From Bacillota bacterium (GTDB lineage: Bacteria > Bacillota > Clostridia > Lachnospirales > Lachnospiraceae): a stretch of 64,000 nt of DNA. Position 1 is the first letter of the stretch, and every line of letters starts with the position of its first letter. The position numbers were made by a program, and so were the translations under genes. Location: contig JAFAFU010000005.1 of the NCBI GenBank assembly GCA_023423335.1, positions 4,706 to 68,705 of the forward strand, read 5' to 3'. The notes beneath the pieces were generated by a model. It made no database searches, was not told where the DNA came from, and saw only the letters and a program-made list of their open reading frames with translations. This document shows, in pieces, positions 1 to 9,021 of this stretch.

Positions 1-230
1 CAACAAATGCAGATTATCTGCGCCAGGTCCTGGATCAGGAGGAATTGATTGAGGGTCAGGACAGTGAGTTCGGTTTCTTTATCACGGGAGTAAACGGCCG
101 GATTGCGCAGGAAAGTAATCAGGAGTGGTGGTGCATCACCAAAAAAGGGGAGCAGGTTTTCTACGGTGTCGATGAAATAGTTCTGGAGGATGGGGATCAA
201 TACGAGCTTACCCTGACCGTCGGATATTAA
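1..230 (+). CDS. DUF4430 domain protein, C-terminal part (cut by window start)
   Basis: The reading frame is open from base 3 and ends at TAA 228-230, so the 5' part lies outside the window. The visible 75 residues contain a GVNG turn, the EWW tryptophan pair and a final GDQYELTLTVGY strand. This pattern is typical of DUF4430, which resembles the C-terminal domain of transcobalamin. Such domains occur on secreted or anchored binding proteins in Firmicutes. The gene directly precedes an ECF-type S component, with the next start 28 nt away, which suggests a small-molecule (perhaps cobalamin) uptake pair. The ligand is inference. Confidence 0.7.
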   Translation, partial: TNADYLRQVLDQEELIEGQDSEFGFFITGVNGRIAQESNQEWWCITKKGEQVFYGVDEIVLEDGDQYELTLTVGY

Positions 231-257
231 ACTATTAACCATATGATCGGAGGGCCT

Positions 258-752
258 ATGAAGGCTAAGGATATTGTTATCATAGGGACAATGGGTGCCT
301 TATTGATTACCGTACAGGTCGCTCTGGCCTTTATGCCGAATGTTGAGCTGGTATCATTGCTCATTATTCTTTTTACCCTGGTTTTGGGCTATCGAACAGT
401 ATTTATTATATATACCTTCGTAATCTGCGAGCTTTTTATCTACGGTTTCTCCACCTGGTGGATCAACTATTTATATATCTGGCTGATCCTGTTCCTGGCA
501 GCAATGGCCTTCCGGAAGGAACGCTCTTCTTATTTTTGGGCTTTTCTTTCCGGCTTTTATGGACTGAGCTTCGGAGCGCTTTGTGCAATTCCATATTATT
601 TTATGGGAGGTTTTCCTGCCATGGCAGCATACTGGACGAGCGGCATACTATTCGACCTGGTCCATGGAATAGCCAATTTTGTCATCGCCCTGATCCTCTT
701 TCCCCCTCTGCATTATCTTCTGGAGAAGATTGTCTTAAAATGGGACAGCTGA
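258..752 (+). CDS. ECF transporter S component-like membrane protein
   Basis: This protein of about 164 residues is almost entirely hydrophobic and has five or six predicted membrane helices. Its size and profile fit substrate-capture (S) components of energy-coupling factor vitamin transporters, which share an EcfA/EcfT module encoded elsewhere. I chose ATG 258 because GGAGGG (249-254) sits just before it; an upstream ATG at 243 would place that site inside the gene. It is probably cotranscribed with the preceding DUF4430 gene. The substrate cannot be read from the sequence; cobalamin is the favoured guess from the neighbour. Confidence 0.65.
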   Translation: MKAKDIVIIGTMGALLITVQVALAFMPNVELVSLLIILFTLVLGYRTVFIIYTFVICELFIYGFSTWWINYLYIWLILFLAAMAFRKERSSYFWAFLSGFYGLSFGALCAIPYYFMGGFPAMAAYWTSGILFDLVHGIANFVIALILFPPLHYLLEKIVLKWDS

Positions 753-824
753 TGCGGCCTATATCGCTCTATCTGCAGATCGGCTATCTCTCAGCGGTTA
801 AGAGCCGCGGAAAGAGATTGATAC

Positions 825-867
825 AAAAAAAGGTTATCCTTAAGACCGTGCCTTAAGGATAACCTTT
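825..867 (-). terminator. Intrinsic terminator of the cold shock gene
   Basis: A perfect 16-bp inverted repeat (829-844 and 852-867) has a 7-nt loop. Read on the minus strand it ends in a run of seven T (bases 825-831), so it should terminate the cold shock gene. It could also stop transcripts arriving from the ECF gene on the plus strand, although no T run follows in that direction. Confidence 0.85.
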
Positions 868-953
868 AATCAAATTCGTTTAAAACAATATAGCCAATTC
901 TTTTTAAAACTATTTTATAGTTTAGAAAAAGGTACACTGTTAACCAATCTTGA

Positions 954-1154
954 TTATAATTTTGTTACGTTAGTAGCCTGAGGACCCTTAGCTCCCTGAA
1001 CAACTTCAAACTGAACTTCCTGGCCTTCCTCAAGGGACTTGAAGCCATCCATGTTAAGTCCGGAATAGTGAACGAATACGTCATTGCCCTGCTCGTCGGA
1101 GATAAATCCAAAGCCCTTCTGATTGTTAAACCACTTTACTGTACCTTTGTTCAT
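954..1154 (-). CDS. cspA: Cold shock protein, CspA family
   Basis: This 66-residue single cold-shock domain protein is a small beta-barrel that binds single-stranded RNA and DNA and acts as an RNA chaperone in the cytoplasm. Both nucleic-acid-binding motifs are intact: RNP1 KGFGFI at residues 13-18 and RNP2 VFVHY at 26-30. Trp8 and Phe9 of the aromatic surface are also present. The length is typical for the family. The start has a GGAGG site 7 nt upstream. The gene is monocistronic, with its own consensus promoter (1211-1239) and a strong terminator. Confidence 0.95.
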   Translation of the reverse strand: MNKGTVKWFNNQKGFGFISDEQGNDVFVHYSGLNMDGFKSLEEGQEVQFEVVQGAKGPQATNVTKL

Positions 1155-1210
1155 GTTATTTCCTCCAAAAAAATATAATAATTTGTTTCTGAATGTCCAG
1201 CAACAAGTTC

Positions 1211-1239
1211 ATGATAGCACTCTTTCACACCCATGTCAA
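1211..1239 (-). promoter_or_regulatory. Sigma-A promoter of cspA
   Basis: On the minus strand TTGACA (1234-1239) and TATCAT (1211-1216) are separated by exactly 17 nt. The predicted leader of the cold shock gene is about 50 nt and ends in a long T tract followed by GGAGG. The promoter begins directly after the stop of the upstream ACT-domain gene. Confidence 0.8.
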
Positions 1240-1242
1240 ATA

Positions 1243-1689
1243 TTATTTATCGACATCATTGTTAAATTCATACGCATCCTTGGCGGTGCAAACCTCGTAA
1301 TTATTGGCGTTCAGCAGCTCCAAAGCACGTTCCGGATTCGAGATCTTCATGATGATGGACGTGTCCTTTCCTACTGTTGCAAGGGTATACATATATTCCA
1401 CACTAAGGTTCGCTTCAAAGATTATTTTAAGTACTTCATGAAGTGTTCCCGGCTTCTGGGCGATCTTTACCGCTATTACATCGGTAAGCTTAGCTGAAAA
1501 ACCTTCTTCCTTTAATATTCTTCTTCCTTCCTCCGGATCGGATACGATCATTCTTAACATACCGTATTCCGATGTGTCTGCCAGACTAAATGAGGCGATA
1601 TTGATATTATGCTCCATTAAGATCTCTGTTACACTTTCCAGACGCCCAACTTTATTTTCAATAAATACGGATAATTGCTTAATTACCAT
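1243..1689 (-). CDS. Tandem ACT-domain protein
   Basis: The 148-residue protein is built of two ACT repeats, each beginning with a strand such as VIKQLSVFIEN or VIAVKIAQKPG. ACT domains bind amino acids and regulate partner enzymes. Family members of this size are commonly encoded next to phenylacetate-CoA ligase and indolepyruvate oxidoreductase, as here. ATG 1689 is preferred over an ATG 39 nt upstream because AAGGAGGG lies directly before it. This is the last gene of the arylpyruvate operon, 77 nt after paaK1. A role as a sensor of aromatic amino acids or their keto acids is inferred. Confidence 0.85.
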   Translation of the reverse strand: MVIKQLSVFIENKVGRLESVTEILMEHNINIASFSLADTSEYGMLRMIVSDPEEGRRILKEEGFSAKLTDVIAVKIAQKPGTLHEVLKIIFEANLSVEYMYTLATVGKDTSIIMKISNPERALELLNANNYEVCTAKDAYEFNNDVDK

Positions 1690-1766
1690 AATTTCCCTCC
1701 TTGTCGAAATAATGGATGAAACAGCCAAGCTGGCTGCATCGCTGCCTGTATCAGCTTTCGATTATC

Positions 1767-3065
1767 TTAAATCAATTTCCGATTATCTATAACACGTTTG
1801 GCTTTCCCTTCCGATCTTGCTATCGTCTTCGGTTCCACAAGCTTTACTTTAACGGCAAGTCCCAGAGCTGATTGAAGCACATGAGCAATCTTCTTCGTCA
1901 GGTTCTCCAGCTCCCTGATCTCATCGGAGAAGAAACGTTCCTCAACCTCTACCTGTACCTCCAGCACGTCAAGATTATTGATACGGTCAACAATCAACAG
2001 GTAATGAGGGCTGGTCTCTCCAATCTCAAGCAGTGCGGCCTCAACCTGGGAGGGAAATACATTCACTCCCCGGATAATCAGCATGTCATCGGAGCGCCCC
2101 TTGAATCTGGAAATCCGTGCCATCGTTCTTCCGCATTCGCACTTATCGTAAGAAATGCTTGTCAGGTCCTTGGTCCGATAACGGAACAGCGGCAGAGCTT
2201 CCTTCGTAATTGTCGTAAATACCAGTTCGCCCGTCTCACCCTCCCTGCAGGGTTCGAGGGTATCCGGATTGATTATCTCCGGAACAAAATGGTCCTCATA
2301 TACATGAAGTCCGTTATGGAATTCGCAGTCCGCCGCGACGCCGGGTCCCAGGATTTCACTTAAACCGTAGATGTCATAGGCCTTGATATTCAGCTTCGTT
2401 TCTATTTCCTTTCTCATATTCTCCGTCCAGGGCTCTGCTCCGCAGATGGCGGTCTTTAATTGGATACACCCGATTTTACCCATTTCCTCCAGGGTCTCCG
2501 CAATATGTAACAAATAGGAAGGTGTGCAGGCTATGGCGGTAGCGCCAAAATCCTCCATCATGGTAATTAATCTCTGGGTATTACCGGTTGACATCGGTAT
2601 TACGGTAGCTCCGATATTCTCGGCGCCGTAATGAAGTCCCAGACCGCCGGTAAATAAACCGTACCCGTAAGCCACCTGGATGCGGTCATGAGGCCCGACT
2701 CCGTTCATAGCCAGCACCCGGGCTACACACTCCTGCCAGATCTCAATGTCCCTTCTGGTATATCCAACCACCGTGGCCTTCCCGGTCGTGCCGGAAGAAG
2801 CATGAACTCTTACTATTTCAGATTGGGGAACGGCAAATAAACCGAAGGGGTAATTATCCCTCAGATCATTCTTCGTTGTGAAGGGCAGCAGCTTCAGATC
2901 ATCGATGGAATTGATATCACCGGGCTCCAAGCCCATATGCTGCATCTTCTTCCGGTAGAACGCTACGTTATGGTAGACACGGCTCACCATTTTCTTAAGT
3001 CTCGCACTCTGCAGATTGTGAATTTCATCACGGCTCATGCATTCCTTAGGTTCATTCCAAATCAT
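1767..3065 (-). CDS. paaK: Phenylacetate--CoA ligase (copy 1)
   Basis: This is a 432-residue adenylate-forming enzyme that interconverts aryl acetates, ATP and CoA with aryl-acetyl-CoA, AMP and pyrophosphate. The P-loop-like SSGTTGK is at residues 90-96, followed by the GEPWTEN and YGLSE regions and the C-terminal GVNVFPSQVE segment of the PaaK family. Beside IorAB it probably handles phenylacetyl-, indoleacetyl- or hydroxyphenylacetyl-CoA. Its start overlaps the stop of the upstream ACT gene by 4 nt (ATGA), which implies translational coupling. It is clearly paralogous to copy 2 at 5968-7278. Confidence 0.92.
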   Translation of the reverse strand: MIWNEPKECMSRDEIHNLQSARLKKMVSRVYHNVAFYRKKMQHMGLEPGDINSIDDLKLLPFTTKNDLRDNYPFGLFAVPQSEIVRVHASSGTTGKATVVGYTRRDIEIWQECVARVLAMNGVGPHDRIQVAYGYGLFTGGLGLHYGAENIGATVIPMSTGNTQRLITMMEDFGATAIACTPSYLLHIAETLEEMGKIGCIQLKTAICGAEPWTENMRKEIETKLNIKAYDIYGLSEILGPGVAADCEFHNGLHVYEDHFVPEIINPDTLEPCREGETGELVFTTITKEALPLFRYRTKDLTSISYDKCECGRTMARISRFKGRSDDMLIIRGVNVFPSQVEAALLEIGETSPHYLLIVDRINNLDVLEVQVEVEERFFSDEIRELENLTKKIAHVLQSALGLAVKVKLVEPKTIARSEGKAKRVIDNRKLI

Positions 3066-3487
3066 GATAATAATTCCTCCTGTTCTGCAACAATATATCC
3101 TTTCTCCTGGAGTACTGCTGCGGTTTTCTCCAAATTATCCGTATTTACTATCATCAGAGGCACCTTCCCATTGCGCACCACAATGGAATAGATATAGTTC
3201 ACTCCCAGCTTGGCATCCGCTATGGCACGAAGCATTCCATCCAATTCGCCGGGCTTATCCTCCAACTCAATTGCGACAGCCTCTGTCATTTTTACTGCAA
3301 AGCCGCTTTCACCAAGTAACTCCTTTGCTTTTTCCGGCTGATCCACAACAATTCTTAAGATGGCAAATTCCGGCGTATCAAAAGAAGCAATCGCCCGTAA
3401 GTTGATATTGTTGTTTTTCAATACTGCCGTGACACCTGCCAGGCTACCTATTTCATTTTGTACGAAAACGGACAGCTGCCTGATCAT
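3062..3487 (-). CDS. Tandem ACT-domain protein upstream of paaK
   Basis: The 141-residue double-ACT protein is related to the one at 1243-1689 (similar N-terminal segments, IRQLSVFVQNEIG versus IKQLSVFIENKVG). It lies between iorB (53 nt gap) and paaK1 (4-nt overlap). An AAGGGGG site precedes the ATG. ACT pairs like this probably bind an aromatic amino acid and modulate the neighbouring ligase or oxidoreductase, but the effect cannot be read from the sequence. Confidence 0.85.
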   Translation of the reverse strand: MIRQLSVFVQNEIGSLAGVTAVLKNNNINLRAIASFDTPEFAILRIVVDQPEKAKELLGESGFAVKMTEAVAIELEDKPGELDGMLRAIADAKLGVNYIYSIVVRNGKVPLMIVNTDNLEKTAAVLQEKGYIVAEQEELLS

Positions 3488-3540
3488 AGTAATACCCCCT
3501 TTTATTATATTCTCATCCTTCTAAATTTACTTCCGTCCGA

Positions 3541-4113
3541 TTAATGCAGGCTATATCCCGTCTCAAAGGCTTTCTTATTGATCTCAACCGTCTTTGCCGG
3601 CACGGTGTTCTCAATTACCGTCAGCCAGTCCTCCCTGGTGAAATCCATGTGCTGTGCTGCAATACCAAGAACAATTACGTTAAACACCCTGCTGTTACCC
3701 AGCTTCTTCGCTTCCTCTATGGCATTCACCTTATACACCCGATGGGTCTTTTCCAGCTCCTCCAGAATGTTCTCCGGATATTTGGCTGCGCCAATGACAA
3801 CGGGCATCGGGTCTATTCTCTGGTCATTTACTATAATCGCACCGCCTTTTTTAAGAAAATGGGCATACCGGAGAGCTTCCAGCCGCTCAAACGCAATCAG
3901 AACGTCTGCCTGCCCTTCTTCCACAATCGGCTCATTTACCTTCGAGCCGTATCTGACAAAGGTAACGACACTGCCTCCCCTCTGTGCCATACCGTGTACC
4001 TCGGAAAGCTTCACATCATATCCTGCGTGGATTGTCAATGCACCGAGAATTCTGCTGGTAAGGAGAGTTCCCTGTCCGCCGACACCTACGATCATTATAT
4101 TTTTTGTCTCCAT
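3541..4113 (-). CDS. iorB: Indolepyruvate:ferredoxin oxidoreductase, beta subunit
   Basis: This 190-residue gamma-domain-type subunit belongs to the 2-oxoacid:ferredoxin oxidoreductase superfamily. The nucleotide/CoA-binding glycine loop VGVGGQG is at residues 9-15 and the conserved MAQRGGSV motif at 42-49. With IorA it oxidatively decarboxylates indolepyruvate and other arylpyruvates to aryl-acyl-CoA while reducing ferredoxin. It starts 15 nt after the iorA stop, in the same operon. Its length is normal for IorB. Confidence 0.93.
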   Translation of the reverse strand: METKNIMIVGVGGQGTLLTSRILGALTIHAGYDVKLSEVHGMAQRGGSVVTFVRYGSKVNEPIVEEGQADVLIAFERLEALRYAHFLKKGGAIIVNDQRIDPMPVVIGAAKYPENILEELEKTHRVYKVNAIEEAKKLGNSRVFNVIVLGIAAQHMDFTREDWLTVIENTVPAKTVEINKKAFETGYSLH

Positions 4114-4128
4114 TAATATCCCTGCCTC

Positions 4129-5871
4129 CTATCTTACCTGTACCGGACTGATTGCCTTAAACTTACACAAGGTTTCACATAAACCGCAGCCGTTGCACAT
4201 GGTATCGTTGATTACTATATCGCCGTTTTCCTTCTTTGTAATCGCAGGACAGCCGGGCTTCATGCACATTCCGCATTTCATGCAGACCTCACGGTCGATA
4301 CGAAATTGCTTGGATACGGGAGCTTTATCTAACAGCACGCAAGGAGCCTGGGCAATGATAACCGCAGCCTCATCCATGGCTGTGGCCTCCTTGACAACCT
4401 TCTCCAGTCTGGCCGTATCAAAGGCATCCACCACATAGACATGGTTTACCCCGACTGCTTTGCAAAGAGCGGCAATATCTACGGAATAGGTAGCCTCTCC
4501 CATCAGGGTCTTACCGGTGGCGGCATGGTCCTGGTGTCCTGTCATACCGGTGGTAGAGTTATCCAATATCATCACCGTACCGGTTCCCTTATTATACACC
4601 ATGTTGATCAGGGAATTGATACCGGTATGCATGAAGGTGGAATCTCCGATCACTGCTACCCAGTTCTTGATATAGTCCTTTCCCTTCGCCTTCTCCATAC
4701 CGTGGAGCGAGGAAATACTGGCTCCCATACAGATCGTCGTATCAACAACACTTAAAGGTGCCACCGCTCCCAGGGTATAGCAGCCGATATCCCCGGCCCC
4801 ATGTATTTTAAGCCGGTTAAGAACCGAGTATACGCTTCTGTGAGGACAACCCGGGCAGAGGATCGGAGGGCGGTTCGGAACTATAGCCGCAGGTATCACC
4901 GCCTGCTTCTCTCCGATAATTGCCCTTCTTAACAGATTAGCGGAATATTCCCCCTGGACAGTCAGGATATCCTTACCGATGGCATGGATGCCCCAGGACT
5001 TCACCTGCTCCTCAATAATCGGGTCCAGTTCTTCTATAATATACAGGGTCTCCACCCTGGATGCAAATTCTTCTATCAATTCCTTCGGAAGAGGATTTAC
5101 CAGCCCCAGTTTCAGAACCGAGGCCTCCGGAAGGGCTTCCTTTACATATTGGTAAGGGATACCGGAGGTAATTATACCAATCCTGGTATCGTTATACTCC
5201 ACACGGTTAATCGGGAAGCTTGCTCCATCCTTGGCCAGGGCGATTTCCCTGCTCTCCACAACCAGATGACGCCCCTTCGCATTGGCCGGCATCATAACAT
5301 TCTTGGCAACATCCCTGATATAGGGCTTATCTTCTACTTCAGTTCTCTCCTCCAGTTCCACCATACCCTGGGAATGGGACAGTCTTGTCGTACTCCGTAC
5401 GATAACCGGAGTATCGTACTTCTCACTGAGCTCAAATGCAAATTTTACATATTCCTTTGCTTCCGCACTATCCGCAGGCTCCAATACCGGTACCTTGGCC
5501 GCTCTGGCTACCGCTCTGGTGTCCTGCTCATTTTGGGAGCTGTAGAGACCCGGATCATCTGCTACAATTATGACAAGTCCCCCGGTAACTCCCGAATATG
5601 CTACGGTAAATAAGGGGTCGGAGGCTACATTAAGTCCGACATGCTTCATGGAAGCAAGTGCCCTGACTCCGCTGATAGAAGCCCCGATCGCTACCTCCAT
5701 GGCAACCTTTTCATTCGGTGACCATTCGGAATAAATCTCCTTGTATTTTACGATATTTTCGCTGATTTCCGTGCTCGGTGTCCCCGGGTAAGCTGCCGAT
5801 ACCTTACATCCCGCTTCATACGCACCGCGGGCAAATGCCTCGTTTCCAAGCATAATTATTCTGTCTGCCAC
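4129..5871 (-). CDS. iorA: Indolepyruvate:ferredoxin oxidoreductase, alpha subunit
   Basis: The 580-residue TPP enzyme joins a pyrimidine-binding N-terminal domain, a central transketolase-like domain and a TPP/Mg-binding region (GDIGCYTLG and GDSTFMHTG). The C-terminal 2x[4Fe-4S] ferredoxin domain carries CMKCGMC and CNGCGLCETLC. All cluster cysteines appear present. The start is probably GTG at 5871, with AAAGGAG about 9 nt upstream. It acts in fermentation of aromatic amino acids after transamination, with IorB and the flanking CoA ligases recovering energy. It lies 96 nt after paaK2. Confidence 0.95.
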   Translation of the reverse strand: MADRIIMLGNEAFARGAYEAGCKVSAAYPGTPSTEISENIVKYKEIYSEWSPNEKVAMEVAIGASISGVRALASMKHVGLNVASDPLFTVAYSGVTGGLVIIVADDPGLYSSQNEQDTRAVARAAKVPVLEPADSAEAKEYVKFAFELSEKYDTPVIVRSTTRLSHSQGMVELEERTEVEDKPYIRDVAKNVMMPANAKGRHLVVESREIALAKDGASFPINRVEYNDTRIGIITSGIPYQYVKEALPEASVLKLGLVNPLPKELIEEFASRVETLYIIEELDPIIEEQVKSWGIHAIGKDILTVQGEYSANLLRRAIIGEKQAVIPAAIVPNRPPILCPGCPHRSVYSVLNRLKIHGAGDIGCYTLGAVAPLSVVDTTICMGASISSLHGMEKAKGKDYIKNWVAVIGDSTFMHTGINSLINMVYNKGTGTVMILDNSTTGMTGHQDHAATGKTLMGEATYSVDIAALCKAVGVNHVYVVDAFDTARLEKVVKEATAMDEAAVIIAQAPCVLLDKAPVSKQFRIDREVCMKCGMCMKPGCPAITKKENGDIVINDTMCNGCGLCETLCKFKAISPVQVR

Positions 5872-5967
5872 TATGTATTACTCCTTTCTTATATCAAAAC
5901 CACGACATCAAACGGCAGAATCATATCCATTGAGCCGGTGATTTCGCTTAAGTAATTCCTGTCCATG

Positions 5968-7278
5968 TCAGCCGACCAGCTTACGCAGATCGGTCACTCT
6001 CTTGGCCTTCCCTTCAAAACGCTGTAAACTTCTAGGTGCTACTAATTTTATCACAGCATCCACACCTAATACAACCCGAAGATTTCCTTTAATCCTCCGT
6101 TCCAATTCCCCAAGGCTGGCGTAGGAGTCAAGAAGGGACTCATCTGCCAGCTCGACTTTGATTTCCATCGTATCCAGGTGATTCCTCCGGTCAACAATGA
6201 TCTCATAATGGGCGCCGATTTCCGGAACTTTGAGCAATACCTCTTCAATCTGGGACGGGAATACATTTACACCGCGAATGATCAGCATGTCATCCGCACG
6301 GCCTGAAAGATTCTCCATCCGTACTGTTGTCCTGCCGCATTTGCAGGGCTCATACATGAGCCTGGTGATATCCTTTGTCCGATAGCGGATTAAGGGAAGC
6401 GCTTCCTTGGTAATACAGGTGATGACCAGCTCACCCTTCTCTCCCGGAGGCAGGACCTCACCGGTTACGGAATCTATGATTTCCGGAATAAAGTGATCTT
6501 CATTGATATGCATGCCGTTAAGCTCCAGGCATTCACCGGATACTCCGGGACCAATGAGTTCACTCATACCATAGTTCTGGGTCACCTTCATGTCCTTATG
6601 CCAAAGCCGGTACATTTCCTCCCGCATCGGCTCCGTCATTCCTTCCCCGCCGAACAATCCGATCCTCACGCTTAAATCCTTCGCCGGGTCCAGCCCCATC
6701 TGTCTTGCCACTTCTCCGATATGCAATGCATAAGAAGGAGTCGCTACCAGCAGGGTTGTACCGAAATCCTGCATATACATGATCTGCTTCTGGGTATTGC
6801 CGGAAGAGGTGGGACAAACACTGGCTCCCATATTCTCAAGACCGTAATGGAGCCCCAGAGCACCGGTAAACATGCCGTATCCGAAGCATATCTGCGCAAC
6901 ATCCTCTTCGGTCGCGCCGCCCATGGCCGCAATTCTGGATACGCACTCCGTCCAGACAGCCATATCCTTCTTCGTATAGCCAACAACCGTAGGCTTTCCC
7001 GTAGTACCCGAGGAAGCATGGATTCGGACCAGTTCCTTCTTCGGAACAGTAAATAGTCCGAACGGATAATTGTCCCTGAGATCCTGTTTATTTGTAAACG
7101 GAAGCCGTCTTAAGTCCTCCAGGCTCCTGATATCTTCGCATTGAATGCCTGCTTCGTCCATCTTCGCACGGTAGGCCGGAACCTTGTCATATATTCTTGT
7201 TAAGGTTTCCTGCAGTCTCGCAAGCTGAATGGCTTCCATTTCTTTTCTGGGAAGTGCTTCTTCTTTTGCCCAAATCAT
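5968..7278 (-). CDS. paaK: Phenylacetate--CoA ligase (copy 2)
   Basis: The 436-residue PaaK-family ligase has SSGTTGK at residues 89-95 and the YGMSELIGPG and RGVNVFPSQIE motifs. It is closely similar to copy 1 along its whole length but diverged, so the two enzymes may prefer different aryl acetates. It is the first gene of the iorAB operon. An AAGGGGG site lies 9 nt before the ATG. Running in reverse (acyl-CoA to acid with ATP formation) is possible in such fermenters but is inference. Confidence 0.92.
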   Translation of the reverse strand: MIWAKEEALPRKEMEAIQLARLQETLTRIYDKVPAYRAKMDEAGIQCEDIRSLEDLRRLPFTNKQDLRDNYPFGLFTVPKKELVRIHASSGTTGKPTVVGYTKKDMAVWTECVSRIAAMGGATEEDVAQICFGYGMFTGALGLHYGLENMGASVCPTSSGNTQKQIMYMQDFGTTLLVATPSYALHIGEVARQMGLDPAKDLSVRIGLFGGEGMTEPMREEMYRLWHKDMKVTQNYGMSELIGPGVSGECLELNGMHINEDHFIPEIIDSVTGEVLPPGEKGELVITCITKEALPLIRYRTKDITRLMYEPCKCGRTTVRMENLSGRADDMLIIRGVNVFPSQIEEVLLKVPEIGAHYEIIVDRRNHLDTMEIKVELADESLLDSYASLGELERRIKGNLRVVLGVDAVIKLVAPRSLQRFEGKAKRVTDLRKLVG

Positions 7279-7370
7279 TTCCGTAATCCCCCTTCATATT
7301 TTACCGTTGATATTTATTATTAATCAAGCTCCATTTTCCTGATTGACAAAAATCTGCATGACGCAGGAGT

Positions 7371-7393
7371 AAGCCCTCCTTACGGGAGGGCTT
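7371..7393 (-). terminator. GC-rich hairpin between symporter and paaK2
   Basis: AAGCCCTCC (7371-7379) pairs with GGAGGGCTT (7385-7393) around a 5-nt loop. There is no T run directly after it on the minus strand, so it may be a weak terminator or processing hairpin downstream of the symporter gene rather than a full stop before paaK2. Confidence 0.45.
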
Positions 7394-7452
7394 TACCGCC
7401 TGAAATGTATATTTATATTATGTATTTATAGATCATCATGCAATGCAGTCTG

Positions 7453-8982
7453 TCATGCTTCCTGTATGGACTTTCTCGCATGGACCGTTACAGGCTCATC
7501 GTAGCAGGAAAAAAGCTCACTGACCTTATCCCTTCTCATCTTAGGGGTGATCAGGCTTACCACCGGAACAATCACCAGTCCGGATACCATTGCGATTGCT
7601 CCCGCATTGATCGGAGATGCAATGTACTTAAGGAACAGATTGGAAACGGTAATTCCTACTCCGGCTGCAAAGCTTGCCCATACAGCAGCCTTCGTAACCC
7701 CCTTCCAATACAATCCATATAGGAACGGTGCCAGGAAGGAACCCGCCATAGCTCCCCATGCAATGCCCATCAACTGAGCAACAAACGCCGGAGGATTGAC
7801 CGCCAGTACCACGGACAGGGTAATGAAGAAAACAATCAGTATTCTCATCACCAGCAGCTGCTTTTTCTCACTCATATTCTTAACAAGGTTGTCCTTCAGA
7901 AAATCCAGCGTAAGCGTTGAGCTGGAGGTAAGAACCAGACCCGACAGAGTGGACATGGATGCAGACAGCACCAGAACAACTACGACTCCAATCAGCACAT
8001 CGGATAAGTCGGAAAGCATGTATGGTATGATAGCATCAAAATTCACCGCACCGGCAGCATTACGAATGGAAGGATTATCAAATAATCTTCCGAAGCTTCC
8101 AAGATAATAGCATCCGCCGGAGATCACCACGGCAAATACCGTGGAGATTATCGTTCCTGATTTAATAGACTTCTCACTTTTAATTGCATAAAATTTATGT
8201 ACCATCTGCGGGAGTCCCCAGGTTCCTAACGAAGTCAGAATGATAACACCCAGCAGATTCTTCGGGTCCGGACCAAAGAAGGAGGTGAAGGCACCGGGCT
8301 GTCCCATGGTCGTCTGAGCGTCACTGGGTATTCTGGCAAGATTGCTGATGGCTTCCATGAAGCCTCCCTGTCCGCCAATAACCGCAGCGATAACCGCAAC
8401 GATTCCCGCCAGCATAATAATTCCCTGAATAAAATCGTTGATTGCCGTAGCCATATATCCTCCCAGGATGACATAAATTCCTGTTAAAACAGCCATGGCC
8501 AGAACACATACCTCATAAGGAACATTAAAGGCCATATTGAACAATCCCGACAGACCCTTATATACCGAGGCGGTATAAGGGATCATGAAGATAAAGACGA
8601 TTGCGGATGCAACAATTTTAAGTGCCTTGCTGTCAAAACGGCTTCCGAAGAAATCCGGCATCGTCGAAGATTTTAAATGGTGGGTCATAACACGGGTTCT
8701 CCGTCCCAAAACCACCCAGGCCAAGAGGCTGCCGATGAATGCGTTGCCGATACCGATCCAGGTAGCGGCAGTCCCGTATTTCCATCCGAACTGGCCCGCA
8801 TAACCTACAAAGATAACCGCCGAAAAATATGTAGTACCATATGCAAATGCAGTAAGCCAGGGACCTACCGCCCTTCCGCCTAATACGAAGTCTCCGACGT
8901 TAGTTGCATGTTTTCTTGCATAAAAACCAACCAATATCATGATTACAAAAAAGCAAATTAAAAAAGCCAGTTTTACAATCAT
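7453..8982 (-). CDS. Sodium:solute symporter (SSS family)
   Basis: The 509-residue membrane protein has about 13 predicted helices. Its N-terminus has the YARKHATNVGDFVLGGR pattern, and it has the family's GYMATAINDFIQG segment. SSS proteins import organic acids, amino acids, sugars or vitamins with Na+. It lies directly upstream of the iorAB/paaK cluster on the same strand, so an aromatic acid or amino acid is a reasonable but unproven substrate. It has its own promoter and a striking repeated operator (9022-9050), so it is probably regulated separately from paaK2. Confidence 0.88.
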   Translation of the reverse strand: MIVKLAFLICFFVIMILVGFYARKHATNVGDFVLGGRAVGPWLTAFAYGTTYFSAVIFVGYAGQFGWKYGTAATWIGIGNAFIGSLLAWVVLGRRTRVMTHHLKSSTMPDFFGSRFDSKALKIVASAIVFIFMIPYTASVYKGLSGLFNMAFNVPYEVCVLAMAVLTGIYVILGGYMATAINDFIQGIIMLAGIVAVIAAVIGGQGGFMEAISNLARIPSDAQTTMGQPGAFTSFFGPDPKNLLGVIILTSLGTWGLPQMVHKFYAIKSEKSIKSGTIISTVFAVVISGGCYYLGSFGRLFDNPSIRNAAGAVNFDAIIPYMLSDLSDVLIGVVVVLVLSASMSTLSGLVLTSSSTLTLDFLKDNLVKNMSEKKQLLVMRILIVFFITLSVVLAVNPPAFVAQLMGIAWGAMAGSFLAPFLYGLYWKGVTKAAVWASFAAGVGITVSNLFLKYIASPINAGAIAMVSGLVIVPVVSLITPKMRRDKVSELFSCYDEPVTVHARKSIQEA

Positions 8983-9021
8983 ACCTACTTCCTCACCTTC
9001 CGATACGCCCTTTTGGCTTTA

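Noticed and set aside
458..856. 132-codon frame overlapping the ECF S-component gene
   Set aside because: Shadow frame of a clear membrane protein, and it runs through the terminator hairpin.
7330..7450. Riboswitch in the leader of paaK2
   Set aside because: Only one simple hairpin (7371-7393) is present; it lacks the multi-helix architecture of known classes.
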